Positions 33,401 through 41,969 are shown, numbered from the stretch's first letter. The stretch is DNA of 52,987 nucleotides from a bacterium (GCA_028821235.1 JAPPGV010000059.1:1-52987); one strand, 5' to 3'. Notes: generated by a model not told the origin, from the letters alone. Program-made: numbers and translations.

Positions 33401-34562
33401 TCGAGATATCAGGATTGCGCTCGGCAGTCCCGAGGATCTCGAGTGCCTTGTCCTGGAACTCGAAGGTGACCAGTTCCTCGACCGTGTACTCACGGTCGAC
33501 CGCCTCGAACGCGAAGGACGTTTCCAAGGTGGTCTGCAAGAGGTCGTAGTCGAGGGAACCGTTGACCGGCCACATGTCCAGCTCGCCCAAGAGGCTGTCG
33601 TAGTCGAGCGACGCAGCCTCCGGGGTAAGGCGCTCGTTCACCGACATGGCGTACTCGATCCACTGCTGCTTGTCCTCCTGCGCCCAACGCGCCGACTTCA
33701 ACGACGCGATGTTGAACGCCAGCGCCATGTCAGGATTGGCCTCCACCCAGGCCCTCTCGGCATACCACACCGAGGAGATCTGAGGGGCCGCCTCCCAACC
33801 CGCACAAAGCATGTTGTAGGCGCCCTCGCCCTCATTCAGGGTGAGCTGAGTGAGACGCCAGGTAGCCGAGATACCGCCGACAACCTGACCCGACGTGATC
33901 GCCTGGGTCGCCTCACCCGTGTGCGCCAGCCGCACCAGCTGCACATCGTCCACGGTCATGCCCACATCCGCCAGACACTTCTGGAGAGTCTGGCCGGTGA
34001 TCTGGTTCAGGCTCTGCGTCGCCGCCACCGGCTGGCCCCGCAACTCCTCCATCGAACTGATCGGCGCCTTCGCCGCGATTATGAACGAGTTCTTCTGGTC
34101 GTCACCGCCGAAGGCGACGAAATCCGATCCCGCCGAGACGGCATTCGCCATACCGGCCAGGGAGAGCTGGCCGACATCAACCTCACCGGCGATAGTCGCC
34201 GCCACCAGCGGATCGGAGTCCAGCAGACGGAACTCCACGTCGAGACCAAAGTCATCCCGCAGGAAGTCCATCGTCCGGAACGCACCCGTCAAGGAAGCGT
34301 TCGGGAAGCCCGAGCTACCCACCACCACCGACTGGCCCTCGATCCGGGACCGGATGTCGGCGATCGTCTCGGCCTCATCCATCATCGCATCGTCGGCCGG
34401 AGCCGTCTCGGTGGGCGTGTCGTCGGCCGGGGCCTGGGTGGCCTGGGTGGCCTGCGTTGCGGTCGTAGCCTGGGTGGTAGCAGCGGGCTCCTCATCGGCG
34501 CCGCAGGCGGCGCCAAGCAGGACAAAGCCCAGCACCAGTGCCAAAAGCCTCATGTGTCTCAT
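32421..34562 (-). CDS. ABC transporter substrate-binding lipoprotein with two tandem binding domains
   Basis: The 713-residue protein begins with a lipoprotein signal (LGFVLLGAAC, Cys about residue 20), followed by a Thr/Gln/Ala linker and then two NMT1/SsuA-like domains. Domain 1 spans about residues 70-385 and domain 2 about 400-713. Each carries the same segments (IEGQSVVVGSSGFPNASLTG, VDVGQLSLAGMANA, SLNQITGQTLQK, MLCAGWEAAPQISS). The gene contains a 999-base in-frame duplication. NitT/TauT binding proteins are normally one domain of about 330 residues. The start at 34562 follows GGGAGGAG. The two permease genes lie downstream on the same strand. Confidence 0.9.
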   Translation of the reverse strand: MRHMRLLALVLGFVLLGAACGADEEPAATTQATTATQATQATQAPADDTPTETAPADDAMMDEAETIADIRSRIEGQSVVVGSSGFPNASLTGAFRTMDFLRDDFGLDVEFRLLDSDPLVAATIAGEVDVGQLSLAGMANAVSAGSDFVAFGGDDQKNSFIIAAKAPISSMEELRGQPVAATQSLNQITGQTLQKCLADVGMTVDDVQLVRLAHTGEATQAITSGQVVGGISATWRLTQLTLNEGEGAYNMLCAGWEAAPQISSVWYAERAWVEANPDMALAFNIASLKSARWAQEDKQQWIEYAMSVNERLTPEAASLDYDSLLGELDMWPVNGSLDYDLLQTTLETSFAFEAVDREYTVEELVTFEFQDKALEILGTAERNPDISMADDAMMDADAMIADIRSRIEGQSVVVGSSGFPNASLTGAFRTMDFLRDDFGLDVEFRLLDSDPLVAATIAGEVDVGQLSLAGMANAVSAGSDFVAFGGDDQKNSFIIAAKAPISSMEELRGQPVAATQSLNQITGQTLQKCLADVGMTVDDVQLVRLAHTGEATQAITSGQVVGGISATWRLTQLTLNEGEGAYNMLCAGWEAAPQISSVWYAERAWVEANPDMALAFNIASLKSARWAQEDKQQWIEYAMSVNERLTAEAAAIDYDGLIHELDMWPVNGSLDYDLMQTTLDTSLAFEAVDRAYTVEELVTFEFQDQALDILGRR
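33420..34399. repeat. Upper copy of a 999-base in-frame duplication
   Basis: Partner of the copy at 32421-33400; it encodes the N-terminal binding domain. The identical middle with diverged flanks is the pattern left by recent gene conversion or by a recent duplication followed by selection on the ends. Confidence 0.85.
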
Positions 34563-34667
34563 CCGAACTCCTCCCTAGCCGGGCGGTGTGCGAGCCGCCC
34601 CGCCACCGGTCGTACAGCACCACATGGCCGAATTCCGCCAAGTAGCGCCTCGAACTTCCGCGCATAA

Positions 34668-34675
34668 TGTATACA
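34668..34675. promoter_or_regulatory. Palindromic site TGTATACA upstream of binding-protein gene
   Basis: TGTATACA lies about 106 bases upstream of the lipoprotein start, within the 229-base gap before it. The GTATAC core matches the sites at 11345, 24313, 24326 and 35802. It may be an operator for the transporter operon. Confidence 0.5.
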
Positions 34676-34791
34676 GCGTGGCCTACCCGCGCAACTGATT
34701 GTCGGCACGCGGCGCACCTCTTGCAGGCAGCTCGGAGGGAAACCCGGGATCTTCCCTCGGGCCAGGGTGAGGGTCGGTGGCCGGCTGACCG

Positions 34792-35757
34792 CTAGGTCAC
34801 GAAAGCCGGGAGGACCTCGGCTCCGAGCTGTTCGATGCCTTCCTCGAAGGCGTCCATCCTCTCCCGCAGATCGAGTACCACCTCGTCCACCCCGCGGCCT
34901 TCCAGTTGATGGAGTTCCTCCACCACGTCATCGGGCGTGCCCGCGATGAGCGCGCCGCGCAGGTCCGCCGCCGAGTCGAACGGTCCGTCCGGACGCCAGG
35001 CCGGCTTCCGGCGGGACTCCTCGAGGATTCCCTCAACGTTGACCTTGGCCAATGCGAGCTCCCGGCTCCGGTCGAGGGAGATCAGCGGGACGATGGCGAT
35101 CCGCATCGTCTTGCCGGCCGCGCCGGCCTCCTCCTTGAGCCTTCCCGACAGGCGGTCGAACACCTGTAGCGGGCAGCGGCCGGGGAACCAACCGTCAGTG
35201 AAGCGGACCGCTCGACGGATGGCCGCCAGGCTGGAACCGCAGTAGAGAAGCGTCAGATCCCGGGGCGGGGCCGGATCGAGAGTCAGGCCGTCGAAGCTGA
35301 TCAGGGTGCCACGGTGGGAGGCGCGGGGATGCGACGTGGCACGTAGGACAGTCACCATCTCCTCGAAGAGGGCAATGCGGTCGTCGACCGATAGTCCTGC
35401 CAGGCGGAAGGCGTTCGGCTGGCCCCCCAGACCCACACCGAGCGCTACCCGGCCACGAGCGAGGTGGGCGAGGGATCCCACCAGCTGGGCGAGCACCACG
35501 GGCGGGCGAATCGGGGTCAGGGTCGCCATGCCCACGGTCAGTTCGGTGGTTGCCGCGACGGCGCTCATGGCGATGAAGGGATCCACGAAGTGGTGGCTGG
35601 GGTTCTCGAACGACACGCCACCCGTGAAGCCCAGCTGGTCCCGGAAGTAGACGCTGGAGAACCCGAGTTCCTGGAGGCGCGGCCCGATCGCGAACACCCG
35701 GTCCCAGGTCGAGTGCGGGCCGAAGTGGGGCACGAGGAGGCCGAAGGAGAGGCTCAT
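34792..35757 (-). CDS. LLM-class flavin-dependent oxidoreductase (F420-type)
   Basis: The 321-residue luciferase-like protein starts MSLSFGLLVPHFGPHSTWD and shows GFSSVYFRDQLGF, TPIRPPVVLAQLVG, and GRVALGVGLGG. These are barrel and flavin-pocket features of the family, most likely the F420-dependent branch. It diverges from the nitrilase-like gene, with the ATCGTATACGAT palindrome between them, so the two are probably co-regulated. An oxidative step next to a hydrolase fits degradation of an N-containing ring, but the substrate is unknown. Confidence 0.86.
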   Translation of the reverse strand: MSLSFGLLVPHFGPHSTWDRVFAIGPRLQELGFSSVYFRDQLGFTGGVSFENPSHHFVDPFIAMSAVAATTELTVGMATLTPIRPPVVLAQLVGSLAHLARGRVALGVGLGGQPNAFRLAGLSVDDRIALFEEMVTVLRATSHPRASHRGTLISFDGLTLDPAPPRDLTLLYCGSSLAAIRRAVRFTDGWFPGRCPLQVFDRLSGRLKEEAGAAGKTMRIAIVPLISLDRSRELALAKVNVEGILEESRRKPAWRPDGPFDSAADLRGALIAGTPDDVVEELHQLEGRGVDEVVLDLRERMDAFEEGIEQLGAEVLPAFVT

Positions 35758-35801
35758 CGCTGCCGGGAATTCAACGCTGCCGGGTGTTCATCGGTCCGGT
35801 C

Positions 35802-35813
35802 ATCGTATACGAT
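35802..35813. promoter_or_regulatory. Palindromic operator ATCGTATACGAT
   Basis: A perfect 12-bp palindrome sits in the 62-base gap between the LLM gene start (35757) and the nitrilase-like gene (GTG 35820). Its GTATAC core is shared by the other sites in the window. Its overlap with an alternative upstream start (35784) is one reason to prefer the GTG at 35820. Confidence 0.6.
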
Positions 35814-35819
35814 CAGCCC

Positions 35820-36998
35820 GTGCCTGCCGGTACTGAAGGACCCGTCCGGGTGGCCGTGGTGCAGGCGGCCCCCGTGTTTCTGGATCGGGCCGCGTCCGTG
35901 CGCAAGGCGTGCGGCCTGATCGAGGAGGCCGGAGCCGCCGGTGCTCGCCTGGTCGCATTCGGTGAGAGCTTCCTTCCCGGACACCCGATCTGGTTCCACG
36001 CCCTGCCACCCACCGCCGGCCGTTCGAGGGAACTTGCCACAGCCATGGTGGAGAACGCCCTGACGGTTCCGGGCCCGGAGAGCGATCTGCTGTGCGAGGC
36101 CGCCCGCCGCGCCGGAGCGATGGTCGTGATCGGCCTCGTCGAGCGTCCCGACCCTGGGGTGAGCGTGGTATTCGATAGCCAGATGGTGCTGTCCCCGGAT
36201 GGTGCGATGCTCGGCGTGCGCCGGAAGCTGGTTCCGGCAGTGGGTGAGCGGGTCTTCTTCCACCCGGGCGGTGGGGAGTCGATCCGCGTGTTCGACTCGC
36301 CGTGGGGGCCGGTGAGCGTGCTGGCAGGAGGGGAAAACTCCAACCCATTGCTCACCTACGCAATGCGCGCTCTGAGCGCCCGGATCCACGTGGCTCTCTG
36401 GCCCCCGCATTTCCACGCTCCCGGCGTGATGCAGAATGTGGTGTCGATAACCGGGCGGGCCGTGGCCTACCAGAACACGGCCCACGTACTCTCGGTGGCC
36501 GCCGCTTCGGATGCGGAGGCCGTGGAGCGGGTGGCGCCGGACGCCGCGCATCGGGCCAACCTCATGACGATGACCGAGGAGCCCGGCTCGATGATCTACG
36601 CGCCGGGTGGCAGGATCCTGGCCGGTCCCCAGCAGGGCGAGGGAATCCTCTACGCCGACATCGACCCGGACGCCGGAACCTGGGCGCAGCTGGTCAACCG
36701 CCAGTACGACCGGCCCGACCTCCTGCGCCTTTCCTGGGGTGGGCAGGAAGGCGCCATTCCGGCGGAACCCGGTGATCGCGCCGAAGGGGACCCCGAGCAA
36801 GACTCCCCCACGGATGAAGACCTGGCGGCCCGCGCTCGGCTCCTGATCCGGGAGAGGTTCGGCGACGCGCTCGATCCCGACGACTCCGAGGTGCTGGTTC
36901 CCTACGTGATGCAGATACTGCGCCGGTCCGGAAGGCTGGCCGAGCGCGTCCCGGACTCCACCGATCCGCGGACCGCCCTCTACGCGGGCGAGCGTTGA
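35820..36998 (+). CDS. Nitrilase-superfamily protein with catalytic Cys replaced by Gly
   Basis: The 392-residue product aligns with branch 1 nitrilases. Glu49 (FGESFLPG) and Lys136 (RRKLVPAVGER) are in place. Where nitrilases have LICGENTNP, this protein reads VLAGGENSNP, so the nucleophilic Cys position is Gly170 (codon GGA). Without Cys the normal thioimidate chemistry is impossible, so it is either a pseudoenzyme, an assembly partner, or one with an altered reaction. A C-terminal extension of about 60 acidic residues (EDLAARARLLIRERFG) adds helices. GTG at 35820 is chosen because the upstream in-frame start would include the palindrome. It is coupled to the amidase by a TTGA overlap (36995-36998). 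Confidence 0.85.
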   Translation: MPAGTEGPVRVAVVQAAPVFLDRAASVRKACGLIEEAGAAGARLVAFGESFLPGHPIWFHALPPTAGRSRELATAMVENALTVPGPESDLLCEAARRAGAMVVIGLVERPDPGVSVVFDSQMVLSPDGAMLGVRRKLVPAVGERVFFHPGGGESIRVFDSPWGPVSVLAGGENSNPLLTYAMRALSARIHVALWPPHFHAPGVMQNVVSITGRAVAYQNTAHVLSVAAASDAEAVERVAPDAAHRANLMTMTEEPGSMIYAPGGRILAGPQQGEGILYADIDPDAGTWAQLVNRQYDRPDLLRLSWGGQEGAIPAEPGDRAEGDPEQDSPTDEDLAARARLLIRERFGDALDPDDSEVLVPYVMQILRRSGRLAERVPDSTDPRTALYAGER

Positions 36999-38455
36999 GC
37001 GACAGCATCGCGCTCGCCTCCATCAGCGAGGTCGCAAGTCGCATCTCGGCCGGGGAGGTCTCTCCTGTCGATCTGGTCTCCAGAACGCTCGACCGCATCC
37101 GGACCCTGGACCCCGTCCTGCGGGCCTACGTCACCGTGTTCGAAGAGGAAGCGCTGGCCGGTGCCAGGGTCGCCGCGGACGAGATCGCAAGCGGGAACCA
37201 CCGCGGGCCGCTGCACGGCATCCCGGTGGCGGTGAAGGACAACGTTGCGGTGGCGGGCCACCCCACGACCAACGGATCGGTGCTCTGGGCGGATCACAAG
37301 ACCGACTTCGATGCGGAGGTCGTCACCCGCCTCCGGCGAGCCGGGGCCATCCTCCTCGGGAAGAACAACATGCACGAGTGGGGAATGGGGGGTACCTGCA
37401 AGGACATGCACTTCGGCACGGTACGCAACCCCTGGGACCCGGCCCGCATACCGGGCGGCTCGAGCGGAGGCTCCGCCGCCGCGGTGAGCGCCGGGATGGC
37501 CTGGGCCGCGGTCGGCACCGACGGGTGGGGCTCGATCCGGACGCCGGCATCGTATTGCGGTGTGGTCGGCCTGATGCCCACCCACGGGCTGGCCAGCCGG
37601 TTCGGGGAGTTGCCTCCCACCAGCTCCTGGCACCACACCATCGGCCCGATCACGAGGACGGTCGAGGATGCCGCAACCCTGCTCGACGTCATGGCCGGAC
37701 ACGATCCCAAGGACCCGACGTCCATCCATTCCGGCTTCGAGGGTTCCTACCGCGACGGCTTGGCAAGGGGCACGGGTCGCTTGAGGGTGGGCTTGCCCGG
37801 TTCTTACTTCTTCGACGACGCCCTCGCGGAGGTGGAGGAGACCGTACGTGACGCGGCCCGGGTCCTCGAAGACCTGGGAGCGGAGGTCGAGGAGGTGGAC
37901 CTATCGGCCTTCTACGAGATTCCCCTGGCGCTGGCGGCCGCCCAGCACGAGTCGCAGTCCCTTCTCCTTCCACACGCTCTCGCCCGTCCGGACGGCTTCG
38001 CCACACCCGAGATCCGCTACAGGATCCTGGCCGGGGAGTTCGTCTCCGCCGCCGATCACCGCCGGGGCTTGCAGGTGCGCAACGAGATCCGCGCCGGGGT
38101 TGCCCGAGTATTCGAGGCGGTGGACGTGGTGCTCACTCCGTGCAACTCCACCGTGGCTTTCCCCATCGACGCCCGGCATGTCGGGATCGGTGGGGGAAGG
38201 TGTATCGATCTGGACCAGCCGGGCGCACAGAGCAGGCTCACCACGCGGCTGACCCTTCCCTGGAACATGGCCGGTGTGCCGGCGATCTCCATCCCGTCCG
38301 GCCGCTACGTCGACGGCCTCCCGGTGGGCCTGCAGCTGTCGTCGCGCCGGCTGCACGAGCCCCTGCTGCTCCGTGTCGCGGCAGCCTACGAAGCGGCCGC
38401 CGGGGGTTACCGGCCGCCACCGCTACCTGGAGCCGTTGAGAACCCGGTGCTCTGA
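36995..38455 (+). CDS. Amidase-signature family amidase
   Basis: The 486-residue protein contains the amidase-signature triad: Lys in AVKDN near residue 82, the cis-Ser in GGSSGGSAAAVSAG near 158, and the nucleophilic Ser in GTDGWGSIRTPASYCG near 183. It would convert an amide to acid plus ammonia. The TTG start overlaps the nitrilase-like stop, so the two proteins are made together. That is a logical pair for a nitrile-to-amide-to-acid route, although the partner lacks its Cys. There is no GatB or GatC gene, so it is a stand-alone amidase rather than GatA. Confidence 0.9.
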   Translation: MSDSIALASISEVASRISAGEVSPVDLVSRTLDRIRTLDPVLRAYVTVFEEEALAGARVAADEIASGNHRGPLHGIPVAVKDNVAVAGHPTTNGSVLWADHKTDFDAEVVTRLRRAGAILLGKNNMHEWGMGGTCKDMHFGTVRNPWDPARIPGGSSGGSAAAVSAGMAWAAVGTDGWGSIRTPASYCGVVGLMPTHGLASRFGELPPTSSWHHTIGPITRTVEDAATLLDVMAGHDPKDPTSIHSGFEGSYRDGLARGTGRLRVGLPGSYFFDDALAEVEETVRDAARVLEDLGAEVEEVDLSAFYEIPLALAAAQHESQSLLLPHALARPDGFATPEIRYRILAGEFVSAADHRRGLQVRNEIRAGVARVFEAVDVVLTPCNSTVAFPIDARHVGIGGGRCIDLDQPGAQSRLTTRLTLPWNMAGVPAISIPSGRYVDGLPVGLQLSSRRLHEPLLLRVAAAYEAAAGGYRPPPLPGAVENPVL

Positions 38456-38604
38456 TGGCGTGTCCGGCACACGGAGGCCGTGCATGATGGCCGGGCGAAT
38501 ACCTCTCCGGGTCTGCCTGTTCAGCGGGGCGTCGTCGCTGCCGGTACGCAACGCCGACCACCTGGGCCTGCTCGCGGAAGCCGGGCTGGCGGTTTGAACG
38601 ATCG

Positions 38605-39108
38605 GTGCACGCCGCGGAATTAAAGGCGCATCGCCTGCGCCTGATGGATGACGTCCAGGAGACCGGAACAACGATCATTGTGATGAAGGACCGCCGGCCT
38701 CCTGTCCGGGTCAGTCCGGTCCGCCAGGATGGACCCCCGCTGGTCGGATCATGTGTGGGGCAACTGAGGATCATCGCCGACATCGATGTCGACCCGGCGA
38801 CTCCGCCGGAACATCGGGACATGATCGCTGAACCGAGCCAAGCCGGCGACCCGCCTGCTAAGCCGTCCGCGGCTCCTTCAAGCAAGAGGCAGACCCGGCG
38901 ATTCTGCCACCGACCTCCGGGCCAACCCGGGGGTATCTCAACGCTCGGTGGACAGGTCCAGAATCAGCGCCATGCCGTCATCGACCATCCGCATGGTCGC
39001 GGCATCGACTCTTCCGATCGCATCAGACAGGTCTGCCTTGTCCACCGTAGCGAACTGCGAGACGTTGACCACGGAATCCCGATCAAGGCCGCTCACCCTT
39101 CCAGGTAG
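38605..39108 (+). pseudogene. Phd/YefM-type antitoxin remnant (uncertain)
   Basis: From GTG 38605 the frame reads a Phd-like beginning, HAAELKAHRLRLMDDVQETG, then IIVMKDRRPPVRVSPV, the usual strand after the N-terminal helix. An N-terminal few residues seem missing compared with full Phd proteins (usually about 80 residues). After about residue 80 the frame runs on into sequence with no family similarity and crosses the toxin remnant on the other strand, so the genuine stop appears to be lost. No partner PIN or Doc toxin follows. It is probably decayed, but an orphan antitoxin is possible. Confidence 0.5.
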
Positions 39109-39290
39109 GTCAACATTGCCCGGCGCGGCAGCCAGACGTAGGTTCGAGGTGATGGCGATGGCGAGCACTGTGTTGATGGTGCTCCGGTTGAAGCGATCGC
39201 TGGCGACAACCAGCACCGGCCGCCGGTGGCCCGGCTCGGAACCTACGGAGGAAGAGGGTCGACCCGGCGGATGTCACCGCGGCGGATCAC
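38938..39290 (-). pseudogene. MazF/PemK-type toxin gene, frameshifted
   Basis: Reading on the minus strand, GTG at 39290 starts VIRRGDIRRVDP, the usual MazF opening. The frame then hits TAG at 39245-39243. In another frame the remainder follows: SVGSEPGHRRPVLVVASDRF, then SVVNVSQFATVDKADLSDAI. The two pieces are therefore joined by an indel between about 39261 and 39245. MazF toxins are about 110 residues, as here if joined. The GTG at 39216 that opens the longer frame would lack the N-terminal strand, so the gene looks broken. It lies 10 bases after the antitoxin-like gene stop. Confidence 0.7.
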
Positions 39291-39300
39291 CAGGACTCGT

Positions 39301-39519
39301 TCAGTGCCCGATGCTGTGCAGCCCGCAATGCTGGGGAAAGTTCCGATGGCTCCCGGCGTACACGGTATCCAGCCGAGTTGTGACCTCATCGGCATCAGCA
39401 GCGACGAGCAACAGCTCCAGGGCTTGGGTGTACAGGCGTGATCGGGAGCACCGGCGACGTTCCGCCAACCGCTCGGCTGCCTGGAAGACCGTGTCAGGGA
39501 TGGAGACGGCTTTTTTGAT
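39301..39519 (-). pseudogene. MazE-like antitoxin gene without a normal start codon
   Basis: The 72-residue frame reads IKKAVSIPDTVFQAAERLAE and continues CSRSRLYTQALELLLV, the ribbon-helix-helix pattern of MazE-type antitoxins. The expected ATG is ATC (39517-39519), and no ATG, GTG or TTG occurs in frame back to a stop upstream. One A lost from the A6 run at 39511-39516 would bring a TTG into frame, so a recent indel or point mutation is likely. It precedes the frameshifted MazF-like gene, which argues that the whole module is decaying. Confidence 0.6.
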
Positions 39520-39540
39520 ACCCGGAGTACAACCGGGTAT
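39518..39540. promoter_or_regulatory. Inverted repeat ATACCCGG-N7-CCGGGTAT
   Basis: Perfect 8-bp arms around 7 bases overlap the start region of the antitoxin-like gene. TA operons are usually autoregulated by RHH antitoxins at such palindromes, so this is the likely former operator. Confidence 0.6.
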
Positions 39541-39620
39541 GACTTGAGGGTAAGCCCCTCTGCCGGTACGACCGCCCCCGGATCACACCTGCCCTAGCCG
39601 GGCCCGGCGGGTCTTGGCAG

Positions 39621-41969
39621 TCACGCCTCCTGGCCTTTCCGGGCTAATGCTTCGGCCGTGAGGATGTATCTCAGTAGCTTCTCCGGTTGCAGGGGCATCT
39701 CGGTTATGCGCAGGTCGAGGGGGTGGAGGGCGTCCTCGACCGCGTTGGCGATGGCCGCGGGTGCACCCACCGTTCCTCCCTCGCCGCATCCCTTGATCCC
39801 CAGGTCGTTCAGCCCGGAGGGGAACTCCTGGTGGTGAACCTCGATGGGCGGAACGTCGATGGCCCGCGGGAGCCGGTAGTCGACGAAGCTGCCGCTAAGA
39901 AGGTTGCCGGCTTCGTCGTAGACCGCCTCCTCCGACAGCGCGTTGCCGATCCCGTGTACCACGCCTCCCACGATCTGACCCTCCACCACCGCCGGGTTTA
40001 TGATGTTTCCCGCATCGTGAGCTATCACGTAGCGTTCCAACTCGACCTGGCCGGTGTCACGATCCACCTCGAGGGTGACGACGTGGGTTCCGGAGGCCCA
40101 CGTCACGGTCGGCGACGCGAAGGAGTCCATCGCCTCCAAGCACGCTCTCCCACCGGTGCGCTCCCCGTCGCCGGTCGTCTGGGCCAACTCTGCGAGGGTC
40201 GTGATCCGGGCGCCGGCGCCGTCCCGGATGACCCCGCCGATCACGGTCAGTCCGTCCACTTCCACACCGTGGAGGCGGGCGGCCATCTCGATGGCCTTCT
40301 TTCGGAGCTTCCGGGCCGCACCCGCCACCGCCATGCTGCCGGTGACCGCGGTGCGGCTGGCGAACGTGCCTCCTCCCTGCCGGATCAGGGCGGTGTCGCC
40401 GTCCCGTAGGGAGATCGTCTCGATGGCGACGCCTAACGCATCGGCGCACACCTGGGCGAGGGTGGTCTCGTGGCTCTGGCCGTGGTTGTTGGACCCGCTC
40501 AGGATCGTCACCGCCCCTGACCCGTCGACCCTCACGATGGCGCTCTCGGGAGGGCCGAAGCCGGTCCCCTCCATGTGGGCGGATATACCTATCCCGACGT
40601 GGCGGCCCTCGGCCCGCAGGCGGGCCTGGCGGGCGCGGAACTCCTGGTAGCCGATCGCCTCCAGCGCCATCTCGAGCTGGGCGGGAAAGTCGCCGCTGTC
40701 GTACACGGACGGCTTGCCGTCACGGTAGGGCACCCCGGTGTCGAACGGCATGGCATCAGCGGGAATGAGGTTGATCCTCCTCACGTCCGCCGGATCCAGG
40801 TCGAGCCGGCGGGCGACCCTCTCCAGAACCCTCTCGATCACGAAGGCGGCCGTGACCCGCCCCGCTCCCCTGGCCGGGGCGTTGGGAGTCTTGTTGGTGA
40901 TCACGCAGGTCGCCGCGGCCTCGTAGTTGTCGATCCGGTACTGGCTCTTCAGATGGGAGATCGTGTTGTACGGCACCACCAGGCCGTAGAAGTTGGCGAT
41001 GCCCATGTCTACGAGGATCCGGTCGCGGAGGGCGAGGAGGCGGCCCCGGCTGTCGAACCCCACCTCGACATCATGGACCTGGTCTCGGGCGTGGCGGGCG
41101 TTGACCAGGTTCTCCGTCCGGTCTTCGACCCAACGCACCGGGCGGCCTACCCGCCGGGCGAGATACGGGATCAGGATGTCCTCGTAGTAGACGCCCCCGC
41201 CGAAGCTGCCGCCCATGTCCGGGCAGATGACCCGGATGCGGTCCTCGGCCACTCCGAGAATCCCCCCGATCACCTTGCGGGCGAGGTGCTGCATCTGGGT
41301 GGCAGACCAGACGGTCAGGCCCTCCACCGGGTCGAATCGGGCCAGCACCGCCCTGGGTCCCAGGGGGCTCCCGATCTGCCGCCGGATCGTGAACCGGAAC
41401 CCGGCGGTGTGATCGGCGGCTGCCATCGCCCCGTCCGGATCCCCGACCACCACCCCGACCCGGCTCTGCACGTTGTCTCCCAGCTCGTCGTGGATGACCG
41501 GCGCCTCCGGCCGCAAGCCGGCTTCGGAGTCGAGCACCGGTTCCAGCGGTTCGTAGTCGACCCGGATGAGCCGGGCGGCATCCTCGGCCAGGTAGCGGTC
41601 TTCCGCCACAACCAGCGCGACCGGCTCACCGACCCTCCTCACCCGTCCGGCGGCCAGGAGCGGCACGTCGTGGCCTTTCTCGAGCGGCCGGAGCAGGTTG
41701 GCGAATGCGGGCGGTGACTTGTGGTACGGGCGGTAGACGCCGGTATCGGTCAGGTCGTCGGCGGTGATCACCGCGACCACGCCGGGCGCTGCGGCTGCCT
41801 CCGAGATATCGATGTGTTCGATCAGGGCATGGGCGTGGGGGCTGCGCTTGACGACCGCTTCCGCGGCATCGGGGAGCCGGACATCGGGTACGTAGACCCC
41901 CTCGCCTTTGAGGAACCGGCTGTCCTCCCTGCGGAGGACCGGCCTGCCGAAGACGGCGCCGGTCCTCAT
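39621..41969 (-). CDS. Xanthine dehydrogenase/aldehyde oxidase family molybdenum subunit (CoxL-like)
   Basis: The 782-residue protein is a complete large subunit with MRTGAVFGRPVLRREDSRFL, then DMGGSFGGGVYYE near 250, ARGAGRVTAAFV near 370, and a C-terminal GIKGCGEGGTVGAPAA. This is close to the family motifs for the molybdopterin-cytosine-dinucleotide and catalytic Glu. The segment at the active site reads NAPARGAGR, so it is not a form I CO dehydrogenase. It follows its 2Fe-2S and FAD subunits in an overlapping MSL operon (ATGA, 41966-41969). It probably hydroxylates an N-heterocycle or aldehyde. Confidence 0.92.
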   Translation of the reverse strand: MRTGAVFGRPVLRREDSRFLKGEGVYVPDVRLPDAAEAVVKRSPHAHALIEHIDISEAAAAPGVVAVITADDLTDTGVYRPYHKSPPAFANLLRPLEKGHDVPLLAAGRVRRVGEPVALVVAEDRYLAEDAARLIRVDYEPLEPVLDSEAGLRPEAPVIHDELGDNVQSRVGVVVGDPDGAMAAADHTAGFRFTIRRQIGSPLGPRAVLARFDPVEGLTVWSATQMQHLARKVIGGILGVAEDRIRVICPDMGGSFGGGVYYEDILIPYLARRVGRPVRWVEDRTENLVNARHARDQVHDVEVGFDSRGRLLALRDRILVDMGIANFYGLVVPYNTISHLKSQYRIDNYEAAATCVITNKTPNAPARGAGRVTAAFVIERVLERVARRLDLDPADVRRINLIPADAMPFDTGVPYRDGKPSVYDSGDFPAQLEMALEAIGYQEFRARQARLRAEGRHVGIGISAHMEGTGFGPPESAIVRVDGSGAVTILSGSNNHGQSHETTLAQVCADALGVAIETISLRDGDTALIRQGGGTFASRTAVTGSMAVAGAARKLRKKAIEMAARLHGVEVDGLTVIGGVIRDGAGARITTLAELAQTTGDGERTGGRACLEAMDSFASPTVTWASGTHVVTLEVDRDTGQVELERYVIAHDAGNIINPAVVEGQIVGGVVHGIGNALSEEAVYDEAGNLLSGSFVDYRLPRAIDVPPIEVHHQEFPSGLNDLGIKGCGEGGTVGAPAAIANAVEDALHPLDLRITEMPLQPEKLLRYILTAEALARKGQEA

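Noticed and set aside
32409-34667. A 752-residue open frame on the plus strand, antisense to the binding-protein gene
   Set aside because: It is a high-GC shadow of the real gene: it mirrors the same internal duplication, has no known motifs, and the minus-strand frame has a lipoprotein signal and ribosome binding site.
36995-38455. GatA subunit of the Glu-tRNA amidotransferase
   Set aside because: It has the amidase signature, but there are no gatB or gatC genes and it is coupled to a nitrilase-like gene.
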